Origin: Bidens hawaiensis
Lineage: Eukaryota > Streptophyta > Magnoliopsida > Asterales > Asteraceae
NCBI GenBank assembly: GCA_021521415.1
Contig: JAIQDT010003569.1
Location: forward strand, 210,241-274,240
Reading direction: 5' to 3'
DNA length: 64,000 nucleotides
Below the pieces are notes generated by a model, which did no database searches, was not told the origin of the DNA, and saw nothing but the letters and a program-made list of their open reading frames with translations. Position numbers and translations under genes: made by a program. Shown in pieces: positions 11,701-23,860 of the stretch (positions within the stretch are counted from its first letter, which is position 1; the number at the start of each line of letters is the position of its first letter).

Positions 11701-14700
11701 ACTTACTGCTATCTATTTAGTTGTAATTGGTTTATTTTTGAGTGAGTCTTCGACCTCACGTCAACGCGAAATAGAATAGAATTGCTCCTCGATCAATCAT
11801 AGGCAACTAACTCCAAATACCGGTGTAAGGTAGGGGTTCTGCCTAAATATTATTTTATTATTATCTTATATGGCTTAGACCACAGTCAGAGGTATAGCCC
11901 AAACCTTGATCATAATTATGTTTACAAGAGCTTTATAAATATAAAGGTTATAGCTAAAATAATGTTTCTTCATGATTAGGAAACATAAGCTTTTACATAC
12001 AAGAAGATATAGTAGTTTCTTCAAAATTAAGCAACATTATATGCAAGAGATATAGTTTTCTTCACAACTAAGAAACGTAAGATTTTACATACCGAAGTTA
12101 TAGTCATTTAATGTTTCTTCTTGAAGAATAACCTATCAATAGACGTTTCTTCATAAAGAAGAAACTCGGCACATGATTTGTAAAGAAATGAAAAGACTAC
12201 GGGTTTAAATCTTTTATTCAAAAAAATGATCAGTCAAGGTTTAAAGCTATCAAAACTAGACTAAAGGTCTGTAGCTGGATCAAGAGACGATCCGGGTATT
12301 TATACAAACCTATTTCATTATAGATCAATCATCATTCATTCATAAAAGTTATCAAACGAGATCACCACATCATTCAGAATATACAATCACAGGTGAATAC
12401 GTTAAACCTTTTACAGTTAGTCATAAGATAAATGGGTTGTTAAGTGTGGGGATGTGACGAGTGAATCGTCAGGAGGATGTTAATCGAGCTAACGGATAGA
12501 AGTATGGTTGTTTAATTAACTAAATTTAGTGGAATTATATGACTACTGTCATTTGTGTGATTGTAGGTTAAAAGAGTTGAAGGATGATGTTACGAGAACA
12601 CGGGTGAAAATAGTGAATAAATTGGAGCTAAAACGAGAGAGATATAAGGAAAACAAGAAACCGGAAACAAGCTCCACCGTGGCCCACGTGGACCACGGTC
12701 CAACAGGAACAAGGAAACAGAACTCACTGTACTGTGTCATGAGTATAGGACCGTGGCCCACGGTCTGGACTGTGGACCACGGTCCGGTCGTAACTACCGG
12801 CGGTCTTAGTCTTTAATAGGCCGTTTTGGCTGAACTTTTGATCTATCTTTCAATTGGGACTACTTGGAGACGATTGGTGGAGGCTAAAACATTAATTTGG
12901 GTGTTGGTAATCATTAGTTTATGTCTTTGATTCGTATGATTGAGACAATTGAAAGTATGATGATCCATCAAACCATGAGTGGCTAACTCCATTGGTGATC
13001 ATCTTGGATGTAAGGTTTAATTGATACACTTGTTATGCTTTGATTTCTAGAATAATAACTTTGCAATGTTTGTCTAGTTATTATGGTGTTTGATTAATTG
13101 ATTGTAAATTGTTGCTTGTATTTGATCATAATCTAAACCATACGTTCTTGGTGCCATTGGCAATCGAGATATCATGGAAGGAATTAGGGTTGAATATTAG
13201 TTAATTGATTATCGGGTAACAACCTTGAGTTTTATTAATCCAAGTACTTAGTTCCCTTTTATCACAAACAAGTAATCAAACATGAACTATCTCTATGTAG
13301 CTCTTTCTAGTAAGCATGAACATTAGTGTTGATTGAAACCTGAAATCTAAGATGATCGGTTTCGTTTAATCAGTTTACAAATCTCAATAGTTGTTTTGCA
13401 AGTGTCTTATTTTATTTTAGTTAATCTAAAAACCAAAAATCAAATCTGAATTTACTTTTATATAATTTTAGTTTAATTACATTTTCTGATAAAGCTACTG
13501 GTAAACACGCATTCCACAAACTCTCTGTGTTCGACACCCACTTACTGCTATCTATTTAGTTGTAATTGGTTTATTTTTGAGTGAGTCTTCGACCTCACGT
13601 CAACGCGAAATAGAATAGAATTGCTCCTCGATCAATCATAGGCAACTAACTCCAAATACCGGTGTAAGGTAGGGGTTCTGCCTAAATATTATTTTATTAT
13701 TATCTTATATGGCTTAGACCACAGTCAGAGGTATAGCCCAAACCTTGATCATAATTATGTTTACAAGAGCTTTATAAATATAAAGGTTATAGCTAAAATA
13801 ATGTTTCTTCATGATTAGGAAACATAAGCTTTTACATACAAGAAGATATAGTAGTTTCTTCAAAATTAAGCAACATTATATGCAAGAGATATAGTTTTCT
13901 TCACAACTAAGAAACGTAAGATTTTACATACCGAAGTTATAGTCATTTAATGTTTCTTCTTGAAGAATAACCTATCAATAGACGTTTCTTCATAAAGAAG
14001 AAACTCGGCACATGATTTGTAAAGAAATGAAAAGACTACGGGTTTAAATCTTTTATTCAAAAAAATGATCAGTCAAGGTTTAAAGCTATCAAAGCTAGAC
14101 TAAAGGTCTGTAGCTGGATCAAGAGACGATCCGGGTATTTATACAAACCTATTTCATTATAGATCAATCATCATTCATTCATAAAAGTTATCAAACGAGA
14201 TCACCACATCATTCAGAATATACAATCACAGGTGAATACGTTAAACCTTTTACAGTTAGTCATAAGATAAATGGGTTGTTAAGTGTGGGGATGTGACGAG
14301 TGAATCGTCAGGAGGATGTTAATCGAGCTAACGGATAGAAGTATGGTTGTTTAATTAACTAAATTTAGTGGAATTATATGACTACTGTCATTTGTGTGAT
14401 TGTAGGTTAAAAGAGTTGAAGGATGATGTTACGAGAACACGGGTGAAAATAGTGAATAAATTGGAGCTAAAACGAGAGAGATATAAGGAAAACAAGAAAC
14501 CGGAAACAAGCTCCACCGTGGCCCACGTGGACCACGGTCCAACAGGAACAAGGAAACAGAACTCACTGTACTGTGTCATGAGTATAGGACCGTGGCCCAC
14601 GGTCTGGACTGTGGACCACGGTCCGGTCGTAACTACCGGCGGTCTTAGTCTTTAATAGGCCGTTTTGGCTGAACTTTTGATCTATCTTTCAATTGGGACT

Positions 14701-16133
14701 ACTTGGAGACGATTGGTGGAGGCTAAAACATTAATTTGGGTATTGGTAATCATTAGTTTATGTCTTTGATTCGTATGATTGAGACAATTGAAAGTATGAT
14801 GATCCATCAAACCATGAGTGGCTAACTCCATTGGTGATCATCTTGGATGTAAGGTTTAATTGATACACTTGTTATGCTTTGATTTCTAGAATAATAACTT
14901 TGCAATGTTTCTCTAGTTATTATGGTGTTTGATTAATTGATTGTAAATTGTTGCTTGTATTTGATCATAATCTAAACCATACGTTCTTGGTGCCATTGGC
15001 AATCGAGATATCATGGAAGGAATTAGGGTTGAATATTAGTTAATTGATTATCGGGTAACAACCTTGAGTTTTATTAATCCAAGTACTTAGTTCCCTTTTA
15101 TCACAAACAAGTAATCAAACATGAACTATCTCTATGTAGCTCTTTCTAGTAAGCATGAACATTAGTGTTGATTGAAACCTGAAATCTAAGATGATCGGTT
15201 TCGTTTAATCAGTTTACAAATCTCAATAGTTGTTTTGCAAGTGTCTTATTTTATTTTAGTTAATCTAAAAACCAAAAAATCAAATCTGAATTTACTTTTA
15301 TATAATTTTAGTTTAATTACATTTTCTGATAAAGCTACTGGTAAACACGCATTCCACAAACTCTCTGTGTTCGACACCCACTTACTGCTATCTATTTAGT
15401 TGTAATTGGTTTATTTTTGAGTGAGTCTTCGACCTCACGTCAACGCGAAATAGAATAGAATTGCTCCTCGATCAATCATAGGCAACTAACTCCAAATACC
15501 GGTGTAAGGTAGGGGTTCTGCCTAAATATTATTTTATTATTATCTTATATGGCTTAGACCACAGTCAGAGGTATAGCCCAAACCTTGATCATAATTATGT
15601 TTACAAGAGCTTTATAAATATAAAGGTTATAGCTAAAATAATGTTTCTTCATGATTAGGAAACATAAGCTTTTACATACAAGAAGATATAGTAGTTTCTT
15701 CAAAATTAAGCAACATTATATGCAAGAGATATAGTTTTCTTCACAACTAAGAAACGTAAGATTTTACATACCGAAGTTATAGTCATTTAATGTTTCTTCT
15801 TGAAGAATAACCTATCAATAGACGTTTCTTCATAAAGAAGAAACTCGGCACATGATTTGTAAAGAAATGAAAAGACTACGGGTTTAAATCTTTTATTCAA
15901 AAAAATGATCAGTCAAGGTTTAAAGCTATCAAAACTAGACTAAAGGTCTGTAGCTGGATCAAGAGACGATCCGGGTATTTATACAAACCTATTTCATTAT
16001 AGATCAATCATCATTCATTCATAAAAGTTATCAAACGAGATCACCACATCATTCAGAATATACAATCACAGGTGAATACGTTAAACCTTTTACAGTTAGT
16101 CATAAGATAAATGGGTTGTTAAGTGTGGGGATG

Positions 16134-17281
16134 TGACGAGTGAATCGTCAGGAGGATGTTAATCGAGCTAACGGATAGAAGTATGGTTGTTTAATTAACT
16201 AAATTTAGTGGAATTATATGACTACTGTCATTTGTGTGATTGTAGGTTAAAAGAGTTGAAGGATGATGTTACGAGAACACGGGTGAAAATAGTGAATAAA
16301 TTGGAGCTAAAACGAGAGAGATATAAGGAAAACAAGAAACCGGAAACAAGCTCCACCGTGGCCCACGTGGACCACGGTCCAACAGGAACAAGGAAACAGA
16401 ACTCACTGTACTGTGTCATGAGTATAGGACCGTGGCCCACGGTCTGGACTGTGGACCACGGTCCGGTCGTAACTACCGGCGGTCTTAGTCTTTAATAGGC
16501 CGTTTTGGCTGAACTTTTGATCTATCTTTCAATTGGGACTACTTGGAGACGATTGGTGGAGGCTAAAACATTAATTTGGGTATTGGTAATCATTAGTTTA
16601 TGTCTTTGATTCGTATGATTGAGACAATTGAAAGTATGATGATCCATCAAACCATGAGTGGCTAACTCCATTGGTGATCATCTTGGATGTAAGGTTTAAT
16701 TGATACACTTGTTATGCTTTGATTTCTAGAATAATAACTTTGCAATGTTTCTCTAGTTATTATGGTGTTTGATTAATTGATTGTAAATTGTTGCTTGTAT
16801 TTGATCATAATCTAAACCATACGTTCTTGGTGCCATTGGCAATCGAGATATCATGGAAGGAATTAGGGTTGAATATTAGTTAATTGATTATCGGGTAACA
16901 ACCTTGAGTTTTATTAATCCAAGTACTTAGTTCCCTTTTATCACAAACAAGTAATCAAACATGAACTATGTCTATGTAGCTCTTTCTAGTAAGCATGAAC
17001 ATTAGTGTTGATTGAAACCTGAAATCTAAGATGATCGGTTTCGTTTAATCAGTTTACAAATCTCAATAGTTGTTTTGCAAGTGTCTTATTTTATTTTAGT
17101 TAATCTAAAAACCAAACAATCAAATATGAATTTACTTTTATATAATTTTAGTTTAATTTCATTTTCTGATAAAGCTACTGGTAACACGCATTCCACAAAC
17201 TCTCTGTGTTCGACACCCACTTACTGCTATCTATTTAGTTGTAATTGGTTTATTTTTGAGTGAGTCTTCGACCTCACGTCA
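16134..17281 (+). mobile_element. 5' LTR (LTR A) of the Athila-like element
   Basis: This is the sixth LTR-A copy in the array, ending CTCACGTCA and directly followed by AATTTTGGCGCC at the primer site. Differences from the other five copies cluster in its last ~300 bp (for example at 16969, 17117 and 17182), as expected for the end of an array. Confidence 0.85.
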
Positions 17282-17286
17282 AATTT

Positions 17287-17304
17287 TGGCGCCGTTGCCG
17301 GGGA
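17287..17304 (+). other. Primer binding site, tRNA-Asp
   Basis: TGGCGCCGTTGCCGGGGA is the exact reverse complement of the last 18 nt (including CCA) of plant tRNA-Asp(GUC). It lies five bases after the LTR end. Use of tRNA-Asp is characteristic of Athila-type elements. Confidence 0.9.
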
Positions 17305-17404
17305 GTAGTGCGCAACGTGTGTTATTTTTGTAGTTTTTGTTTAAATGTTATTGTCAGTTTTTCACGGGTTGTGCTAGTGTGCAGGTACTTATAGGTATAT
17401 GCAT

Positions 17405-17698
17405 ACATGACGCTCTCGGTCTTCATCACCGTTAGCTTTTGATCCTGAAATTGAGAGAAATTTTCGTCAGAATCGGATTCTTCAAAGGGAAAACAAGATT
17501 ATTGGGTCACCAAGCACACAAATTCGAACAACTGACACCACAATCATGGCTTCGGAACAAACTTTACTTCCAATTCCGCCACCCATCAATCCAGAAAACC
17601 CAACATCCACTGTACCCATTACCACTACCAGTTCAACAAGTGAACCTACTTCAACCGTGTTTAGCTTTTAATCACCAGCTAACCTTCCGCCCTTGACC
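17405..17698 (+). pseudogene. gag: Athila-like gag, N-terminal fragment
   Basis: One frame reads a basic Ser/Arg-rich start, then FDPEIERNFRQNRILQREN and a Pro/Thr-rich stretch, before a stop near 17671 and interruption by the solo LTR at 17704. This resembles the N-terminal region of Athila gag proteins. The 85-codon ATG-initiated ORF here is in another frame and is not used. Confidence 0.6.
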
Positions 17699-17703
17699 AA
17701 CTT

Positions 17704-19489
17704 TGTAAGGCCCCGTTCCCGGTAACGCTACTTTGGTGTTGGATTTACTCATAAACACAGTTCTAAAATCAGAGTTAATTAAAACTTTTGCGGAATAGTT
17801 AAAACTTCATGCATTACATTACAAAACATCGAATCTTGTCTTAACAAAAGTTAACTTGTCTTAAAGCATCACATAAAATAAATAGCACGTGAATCTTCTT
17901 TTTCGATGCCAGTCTTCACTTCGTTGCCACGTGCCTCCCCTCAAGCAACCTGCCGCATTTTATTTACCTGCGTGTATACTAAAAGTCAGCTATGCTGAGT
18001 GAGTTCTAGTTTAACAGTTACAGGATTATTCTTACACGTTATTTTATATACTCATTCTTACACGTTCTTTCGTTACGTACAAGTGTTACTCAGTACTATT
18101 CTTACATTATTCTTACATAGCATACAATTATTCTTACATTCTTGCACAGATATTTAAGGGTCTGCCACCGGAATTCTTGCACAGATATTATAAGGATCTG
18201 CCACCCTAATTCTTGCACAGATATTATAAGGGTCTGCCACACGAATTCTTGCGTCGATATCTTAGAGTCGGCCACTCTATTCTTCCCCAGGTATTAGAAG
18301 GCCTGCCACCCTGACTCTTACATTATATTCATATTCGTATTAATCATATTTAGTTATCAAACTAAACACATACAATTCTTACCACATTCTTTCATTCTTG
18401 CATTAGGTATTAACCTTCATCATATATGTATTTTTATAGTCTTACAAGTATGCACACAGCCCCGAAATTATTTCAAAGAGAAATGGGGCTAGAACTCACC
18501 TGAAGACGATTCCTCTCTGAGTTTATTGTAATTTCCTTCTTTAACTGAGCTCGGCTAACTGTGTGACAAGTTAGGAGTATCAATTACTACTTCTTACATT
18601 TAAATTAATGAAACCCTCAACTAACAGGGGTCCGGGGGTAGCACCCCTAGTAGGGTCCAAGGGGCAGAGCCCTTGGATGGGGTCAAGCTGCCAGGTCAGC
18701 TTGGAAAAATTTTATTTTCATTAATAGTCCTTTACAAAAAATGCATCAGAAAATGAATCGCATGAAATTTCGCATGGCCATTTCACATGGAATTTCGCAT
18801 GGCCATTTCGCATGGCCATTTCGCTTCGCATGCGATTTCGCTTCGCATAGCATGCGATTCGAAATCTCTGCCTTTCTCCGTTTTTACCATTTTAAAGCCA
18901 TTTTCCCCGAGACTCTTCCTTAGGACCCGATTTGACCCTTTTTGTGGGTTTTGGGTTGTACCAACTTTGTATACCCGTGTTTTATTAGGGTCCGAACATC
19001 ACCTTTTTGTTCTACAACACACTCGTGAGGTAATAACTCACCAAGTTTATGTTTTTCTTACATCTTACAACCTGATCTATTGTTCTATCAGTTTGCATGT
19101 CGAACTCAACCACAAAACTTAACCTTTTAAACTAAAACTCACATGTTTCTCTCGGTCTGGTTCGGATCTGGACAACCCGAGGATCTAATGGTGTTTCTTG
19201 TTGTTGGATGGCGTTTATACACTAGATTTTTCCTTCTTTAGCTCGGATTTGGATTCGGGTTTTAGAGAGAACGTATGTGTGTGTGCTTGAGTGTATGTGT
19301 TGTGAAAGGAAAGAAATGGTGAAAAAGGTGGAGGGGTTGGGTTTATATAAGGGGCTATGGGCCCCACAACCCACTCACAATCCCAAATCCAAGTTTTACC
19401 CAAACATTTACACGCACAATCAAATTAACGACACACACGCAATACAAAACTTTTGGTTTAGTTATTACTCCCAAAATACGGATATTACA
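17704..19489 (-). mobile_element. Solo LTR (1,786 bp), TSD AACTT, inside gag
   Basis: The sequence starts TGTAAGGCCCCG and ends GATATTACA, with AACTT on both sides (17699-17703 and 19490-19494). No internal retroelement region is present, so it is a solo LTR. Orientation is judged minus from a TATATAAA motif on the minus strand near 19340 and from the shared stem-loop (17986-17998). It includes palindromic TTCGCATGGCCATTTCGC repeats (18765-18860) and GGTCCGGGGGTAGCACCCC-type inverted repeats (18630-18690). Confidence 0.9.
18765..18860. repeat. GC-rich palindromic repeat cluster in the solo LTR
   Basis: Repeated TTTCGCATGGCCATTTCGC and CGCATGCG units form short inverted repeats. Their position relative to the LTR promoter resembles that of the hairpin palindromes in LTR B. 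The ORFs seen here are translations of the repeat. Confidence 0.7.
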
Positions 19490-21245
19490 AACTTCATGCC
19501 TATTCAAGGATAATCATCAAATTCACCACAACAATCTCCTTTTCACTCTCAACAACATCCACTCTACAGCCAACGACCATACACATTTCCCCAAGACCCA
19601 CCCATAACCCATATTTCTCCGGGTCCTAGATTGGGCTCGCATTTGTTTGGTGGGCCACGTTATGGAGATAATATTGAAGGGTATGAAGAGTATGAAGAGG
19701 GATATTCAAGTGGAGTTGATGGGAATCAATTAAGAATTCAAGGGCAATTTGGGTATGTACCCGAACAACAACCGCAACAACAAATGCAACAATGGGGTGG
19801 ACCTCCAATTATTTAAGAACAACCATAACAACCGCAACTATTGCAACAAGTTCCACAACAACCAAATCCCCAACCACAATTTCAACAATATGCCCAACAA
19901 AGGCCCATTTATCGGTCAATGGGCCAACCGAGAGTACCATTGGGGGTACCAAGACGGCATGCAGAAAAAATGGCTAGGGGAATTGAAGCTCACTTTAGAC
20001 CGGTCATCACCAATAACCCATCTCCGGTGGTTATTCCTCAAAATAAAAATGGAAGAACGTTTGAGGTTAGAACCAATGCTCTCCAAAGTTTACCAAAGTA
20101 TAAGGGTCTAGCAACGGAAGAACCTTATTTTCATTTGGGGGCATATGATTGGATTTGCAACACGATCGGGGGTCAAGGTTTCTCACCGGATGAGGTTAAG
20201 TTGGTTCTATTTCAATTTTTGTTAGAAGATAAGGCGAAGAGATGGTTTTACACATTGCCTTTCGCATCAATTTACACTTGGGCCGAGATGCAACAAAGAT
20301 TTTTGGAAGAGTTTTACACGGCCCAAAAGACTAATGATGCAAGAAGAAGTTGGAGAACTTTTCTACAACAATCGGGTGAGATGTTTCATGAAGCATTTGA
20401 GCGGTTTAATATGATGATCAAGAATTGTCCTCACCATGTTATAGCTCTTTGGGAGTTGTTAAATGCGTTTCATGAGGGGTTGAATGCGGAAGATGAGAGA
20501 GATTTAATGTCAATCACAAATGGTACATTTGGTACCAATTATGAACAAGATGATTGGGCATTCTTGGAGCAAATGTCAGTCACATAAAAGAGAAAGGCTC
20601 AAACCGCAAGAGTAGAAAGACCGGCTATCACAAGACCATAAGTGCATGCGGTTAACAATGAAGAACCTCAAAGTTCTATTCAAGTATATGATGTGTGCAT
20701 AAGTTGTAATGGGCTGGGACATGCTAGTGATGCGTGTCCAGGTGTGGAAGGGCAAGTTGAAGAGGTAAATGCAATTTAAGGCCAAGGAGGTGGTAATCGG
20801 AATTATAACATGAACTCAAATACTTACCACCCCGGGTTGAGAAATCATCCAAATTTTCGCTATGAAAATCAAGCAACTCAACTCAATCCTAATTCTCAAG
20901 GAACTTCTCAAACCCACTTTCTTCCTCGTCAACAATACTTCAATCAAGGAAATGCTCAAAGTGGGAATAACCAAGGATATCAAAGAAGTCAAAGTCAATT
21001 TCAAGGAATAGGTGGTAATCAAAGTGGGTCTTCGGGTCAAGGTTCATCGAGTGGAAATGAAGTGATGGACATGTTAAAGTTGACGCAACAAGACATGCTG
21101 AAAAGGAATCAACTTGATGAAGCCCGAATGCAAAAGGATGAAGTTCATGACAAGGCCATCCAATCATTGACCACACTAATGGGTCAACTTGCAACCGAAG
21201 TGGCAGAATTGAAGAAAAACAAAGGTCAATTGCCAAGTGACACTA
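19490..21245 (+). pseudogene. gag: Athila-like gag, capsid and zinc-knuckle region
   Basis: The single forward frame (continuing 19631 and 19841) holds a Gln/Pro-rich leader, then MARGIEAHFRPVI and the retrotransposon gag domain with the phrase FLLEDKAKRWFYTLPF, ending around residue 248 of the longest open segment. Downstream, CISCNGLGHASDAC (near 20697-20740) is a CX2CX4HX4C zinc knuckle, followed by an Asn/Gln-rich region and a coiled-coil-like segment. In-frame TAA codons lie at about 19814, 20585, 20639 and 20777, and the frame is lost near 21240. The protein would package the element RNA in virus-like particles; this copy cannot. Confidence 0.85.
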
Positions 21246-21297
21246 AGGTAATCCTTCTCATAACTCATATCGTAATATTCCTTTTAATCATGTTAGT

Positions 21298-21890
21298 GTG
21301 TTGAGAAGTGGTAAAGAGTATAAGGCCAATTTGTCACCGGGTTTGGTTGATGGGGAAGTGGAGGATATCACGGGTAAGGAAAGTGATGATGAAGAAGTTG
21401 AAACCAATAAGCCCACTAAACATGTCACATTTGAGAAACCATTACAAGTTTCGGGTCAAGCCTCAAATTTAAATGATAAAAACAAGGAAGTGGAATCAAA
21501 TGTAGTTCCATTTCCTTCGGCTTTGCTTGACCCGGGAAAGCAAACTGTAATTTTAAAACGGGGTCCTCAAAAGGAGGAAATGTGGGAAGTGTTTAAACAG
21601 GTAAAAGTGAATTTATCTTTACTTGAAGCAATAAAACAAGTGCCCGCATATGCAAAGTTTTTGAAAGAGTTATGCACTCAAAAGAGGCAACAAAAAGTGC
21701 CTAAGCGGGTGGATTTAACCGAGCGGGTAAGTGCGGTTTTAAAAGGAGACCTCCCTCCTAAGCTTCAAGATCCGAGAACACCCTTAATTAATATTCAAGT
21801 GGGTGATTTTCAAATGTCTATGGTGTTATTGGATCTTGGGGCCGGAGTGAGCATTCTTCCGGGGGGGGGGGGGGGGTTATATGACTAATA
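21298..21890 (+). pseudogene. pol: Athila-like protease region, broken at a poly-G tract
   Basis: A 196-codon frame starts MLRSGKEYKANL, contains an acidic linker, and ends in the aspartic-protease region: LLDLGAGVSILPG, where Athila elements typically have LDLGASVSILP. A run of about sixteen G (21859-21875) follows immediately, then a stop. The tract has probably expanded and shifted the frame. The active-site triad here is DLG rather than the commoner DTG/DSG, which is normal for this lineage. Confidence 0.75.
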
Positions 21891-22640
21891 TGACTTTGGT
21901 CCTTTGAAACGTGTGGAGACCACAGTTGTATTGACCGATTTATCTCATAAACTTCCCCGTGGAATCGTTTGAGATGTAATTGTGAAGGTAGAGGATTTCT
22001 ATTATCCTGTGGATTTTTTGGTTTTGGATTATTCATCAGGTGACTCAAGTCAACAACAAAATGTTATCTTGGACATTTTTGAACACATATGAGATGTAAT
22101 TGGTTTTGGATTTATCTCATAAACTTCCCCGTCCATTCTTGAACACGACCCATGCAATCATTGGTTGTAGATATGGTACCGTTGACATGGCATTTGGTAA
22201 TCGGAAAATGCGTTTAAATGTTTTTACTAATGTTGCTAATTCTTTGAGTGGTGAAGAATGTTTTTTGGCAGATGTGGTGGATCAGTGTAATCCTCATGAA
22301 TATAATGAGGATTGTGTAGAGGCTTGTATTTGTGATGATTCTGAACAGGTACACGTGTGTGCTTTGCGGATGGAGGAACACAAACAAGATGCTTTAGCTT
22401 TGCAAGAGGGAAGACCACCATGGACACATCAATGGGAAAGTTTGCCAAAGGAAATCAACTCGGATACAAAACCATCTTTGGAGTGTCCACCAAAGATTTA
22501 AAAGGTATTAGTCCTTCTATTGTTATGCATAAAATAATTACATGAGGAGGCTAAACCAATAAGGGAGACTCAAAGAAGATTGAACCCGAATTTGCGGGAA
22601 GTGGTGAAAAAATAGGTGATAAAGTGGTTGGATGCAAGGA
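21891..22640 (+). pseudogene. pol: Protease-RT linker, rearranged
   Basis: This stretch continues the polyprotein in several frames; for example 22100-22501 has an acidic Cys-containing stretch typical of the region before RT. A block of about 24 bp (GATTTATCTCATAAACTTCC and onward) occurs at 21938 and again at 22109, so a small internal duplication or rearrangement has occurred. No intact frame crosses it. Confidence 0.55.
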
Positions 22641-23860
22641 TCATTTATCCCATTTCAGACAGCTCATGGGTGAGCCCGACATACCAAGAAATCCGGTATC
22701 CAGGTAATAACAGATGATAAAGGTGAACAAATCGCCACCCGACCGGTAACCGGGCGACGAGTGTGCATCGATTATAGGAAATTAAATACCGCCACCTCAA
22801 AAGACCATTTTCCATTACCATTCATTGATCAAATAATTGAAAAACTTTTGGGTCAAAAGTATTATTGTTTTTTGGATGGGTATTCGGGATATAATCAAAT
22901 TGCAATCCATCCCGATGACCAACACAAAACTACTTTTACTTGTCCATACGACACCTTTGCTTTTAGAAGGATGCCATTTGGGTTGTGTAATGCCCCGACC
23001 ACTTTTCCAAAATGCATGATGAGCATATTTTCAGACATGGTCGGGGATTCACTTGAGGTTTTTGTGGATGACTTTTCCATTTTTGGTTCAACTTTTGAGT
23101 CTTGTCTCACTGATTTAGAAAAGTATTAAAACGATGTGTTGAGACAAACTTGGTGTTAAGTTGGGAGAAAAGTCATTTCATGGTACAAGAAGGTATTGTG
23201 TTGGGTCATGTGGTTTCAAGTAGGGGGGATGGAAGTTGATCAAGCAAAGATTAGAGTAATTGCATCTTTGCCACCCCCGAAAAATGTCAAAGGGGTGAGA
23301 TCGTTTTTGGGACATGCCGGGTTCTATAGGAGATTCATTAAAGGTTTTAGTGCAATTTCAAAACCTTTATGTAATCTTTTATTGAAGGATGTCCCCTTTG
23401 AGTTTACTAATGAATGTTTGCAAGTGTTTGACAGTTTGAAGGAGAAGTTAGTGCAAGCCCTAACTTTACAATCACCGGTTTGGTCAAAACCGTTTGAGAT
23501 TATGTGTGATGTAGTGATAGTACGGTTGGAGCAGTTTTGGGAAAAAGAGTGGATAAGAAACCGTTGGTGATTTATTATGCAAGCAAAACTTTATCTGAGG
23601 CACAATTGAACTACACCACTTCCGAAAAGGAGTTGCTTGTGGTGGTGTATGCCTTAGATAATTTTCGTTCGTATATTTTGGGAAATAAAGTTGTAGTGTA
23701 TTCGGATCATAGTGCGGTTCGACATTTAATAGAAAAGAAAGATGCAAAGCTGCGTTTGATTCGATGGGTGTTATTATTGCAATAGTTTGATCTTGAAATC
23801 CGTGACAAGAAGGGATGTGAGAATGTAGTAGCGGATCACTTGTTGCGAATTACACTAGAA
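22641..23860 (+). pseudogene. pol: Athila-like reverse transcriptase and RNase H, frameshifted
   Basis: The open segment 22761-23129 has the RT motifs CIDYRKLN, a YSGYNQIAIHPDD block, FRRMPFGLCNAPTTF and the catalytic FVDD (in VFVDDFSIFG). After a frameshift, 23196-23520 has the thumb/connection (FLGHAGFYRRFIKGFS). After another shift near 23530, 23537-23785 has RNase H ([20 protein letters not shown]). Breaks are at 23127 (stop), about 23110-23190 and about 23530 (shifts) and 23783 (stop). Confidence 0.9.

Larger units (their letters stand above)
6935..17281 (+). repeat. Tandem array of a 1,840-bp LTR-A/LTR-B chimeric unit
   Basis: Units begin with TGACGAGTGAATC at 6935, 8775, 10615, 12455, 14294 and 16134, a spacing of 1840, 1840, 1840, 1839 and 1840. 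Each full unit is an LTR-A copy (about 1149 bp, ending CTCACGTCA) followed by a 691-bp piece homologous to the interior of LTR B. The sixth copy is LTR A only, ending at 17281 next to the primer binding site. Internal units differ by only a few bases; the first ~300 bp of copy 1 and the last ~300 bp of copy 6 are clearly more divergent. The ORFs repeated in each unit (95 and 70 codons) are by-products of the repetition. Confidence 0.95.

Noticed and set aside
8849..16495. A 95-codon ORF repeated exactly five times (and a 70-codon ORF opposite it), tempting as a multicopy gene family
   Set aside because: It lies within LTR A, is disrupted in copy 1, shows no protein-like conservation and repeats only because the DNA unit is tandemly amplified.
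6935..17281. Regular spacing suggesting a CRISPR-like array
   Set aside because: The unit is 1,840 bp with no short repeat-spacer structure, in a plant genome; it is an LTR-based tandem array.
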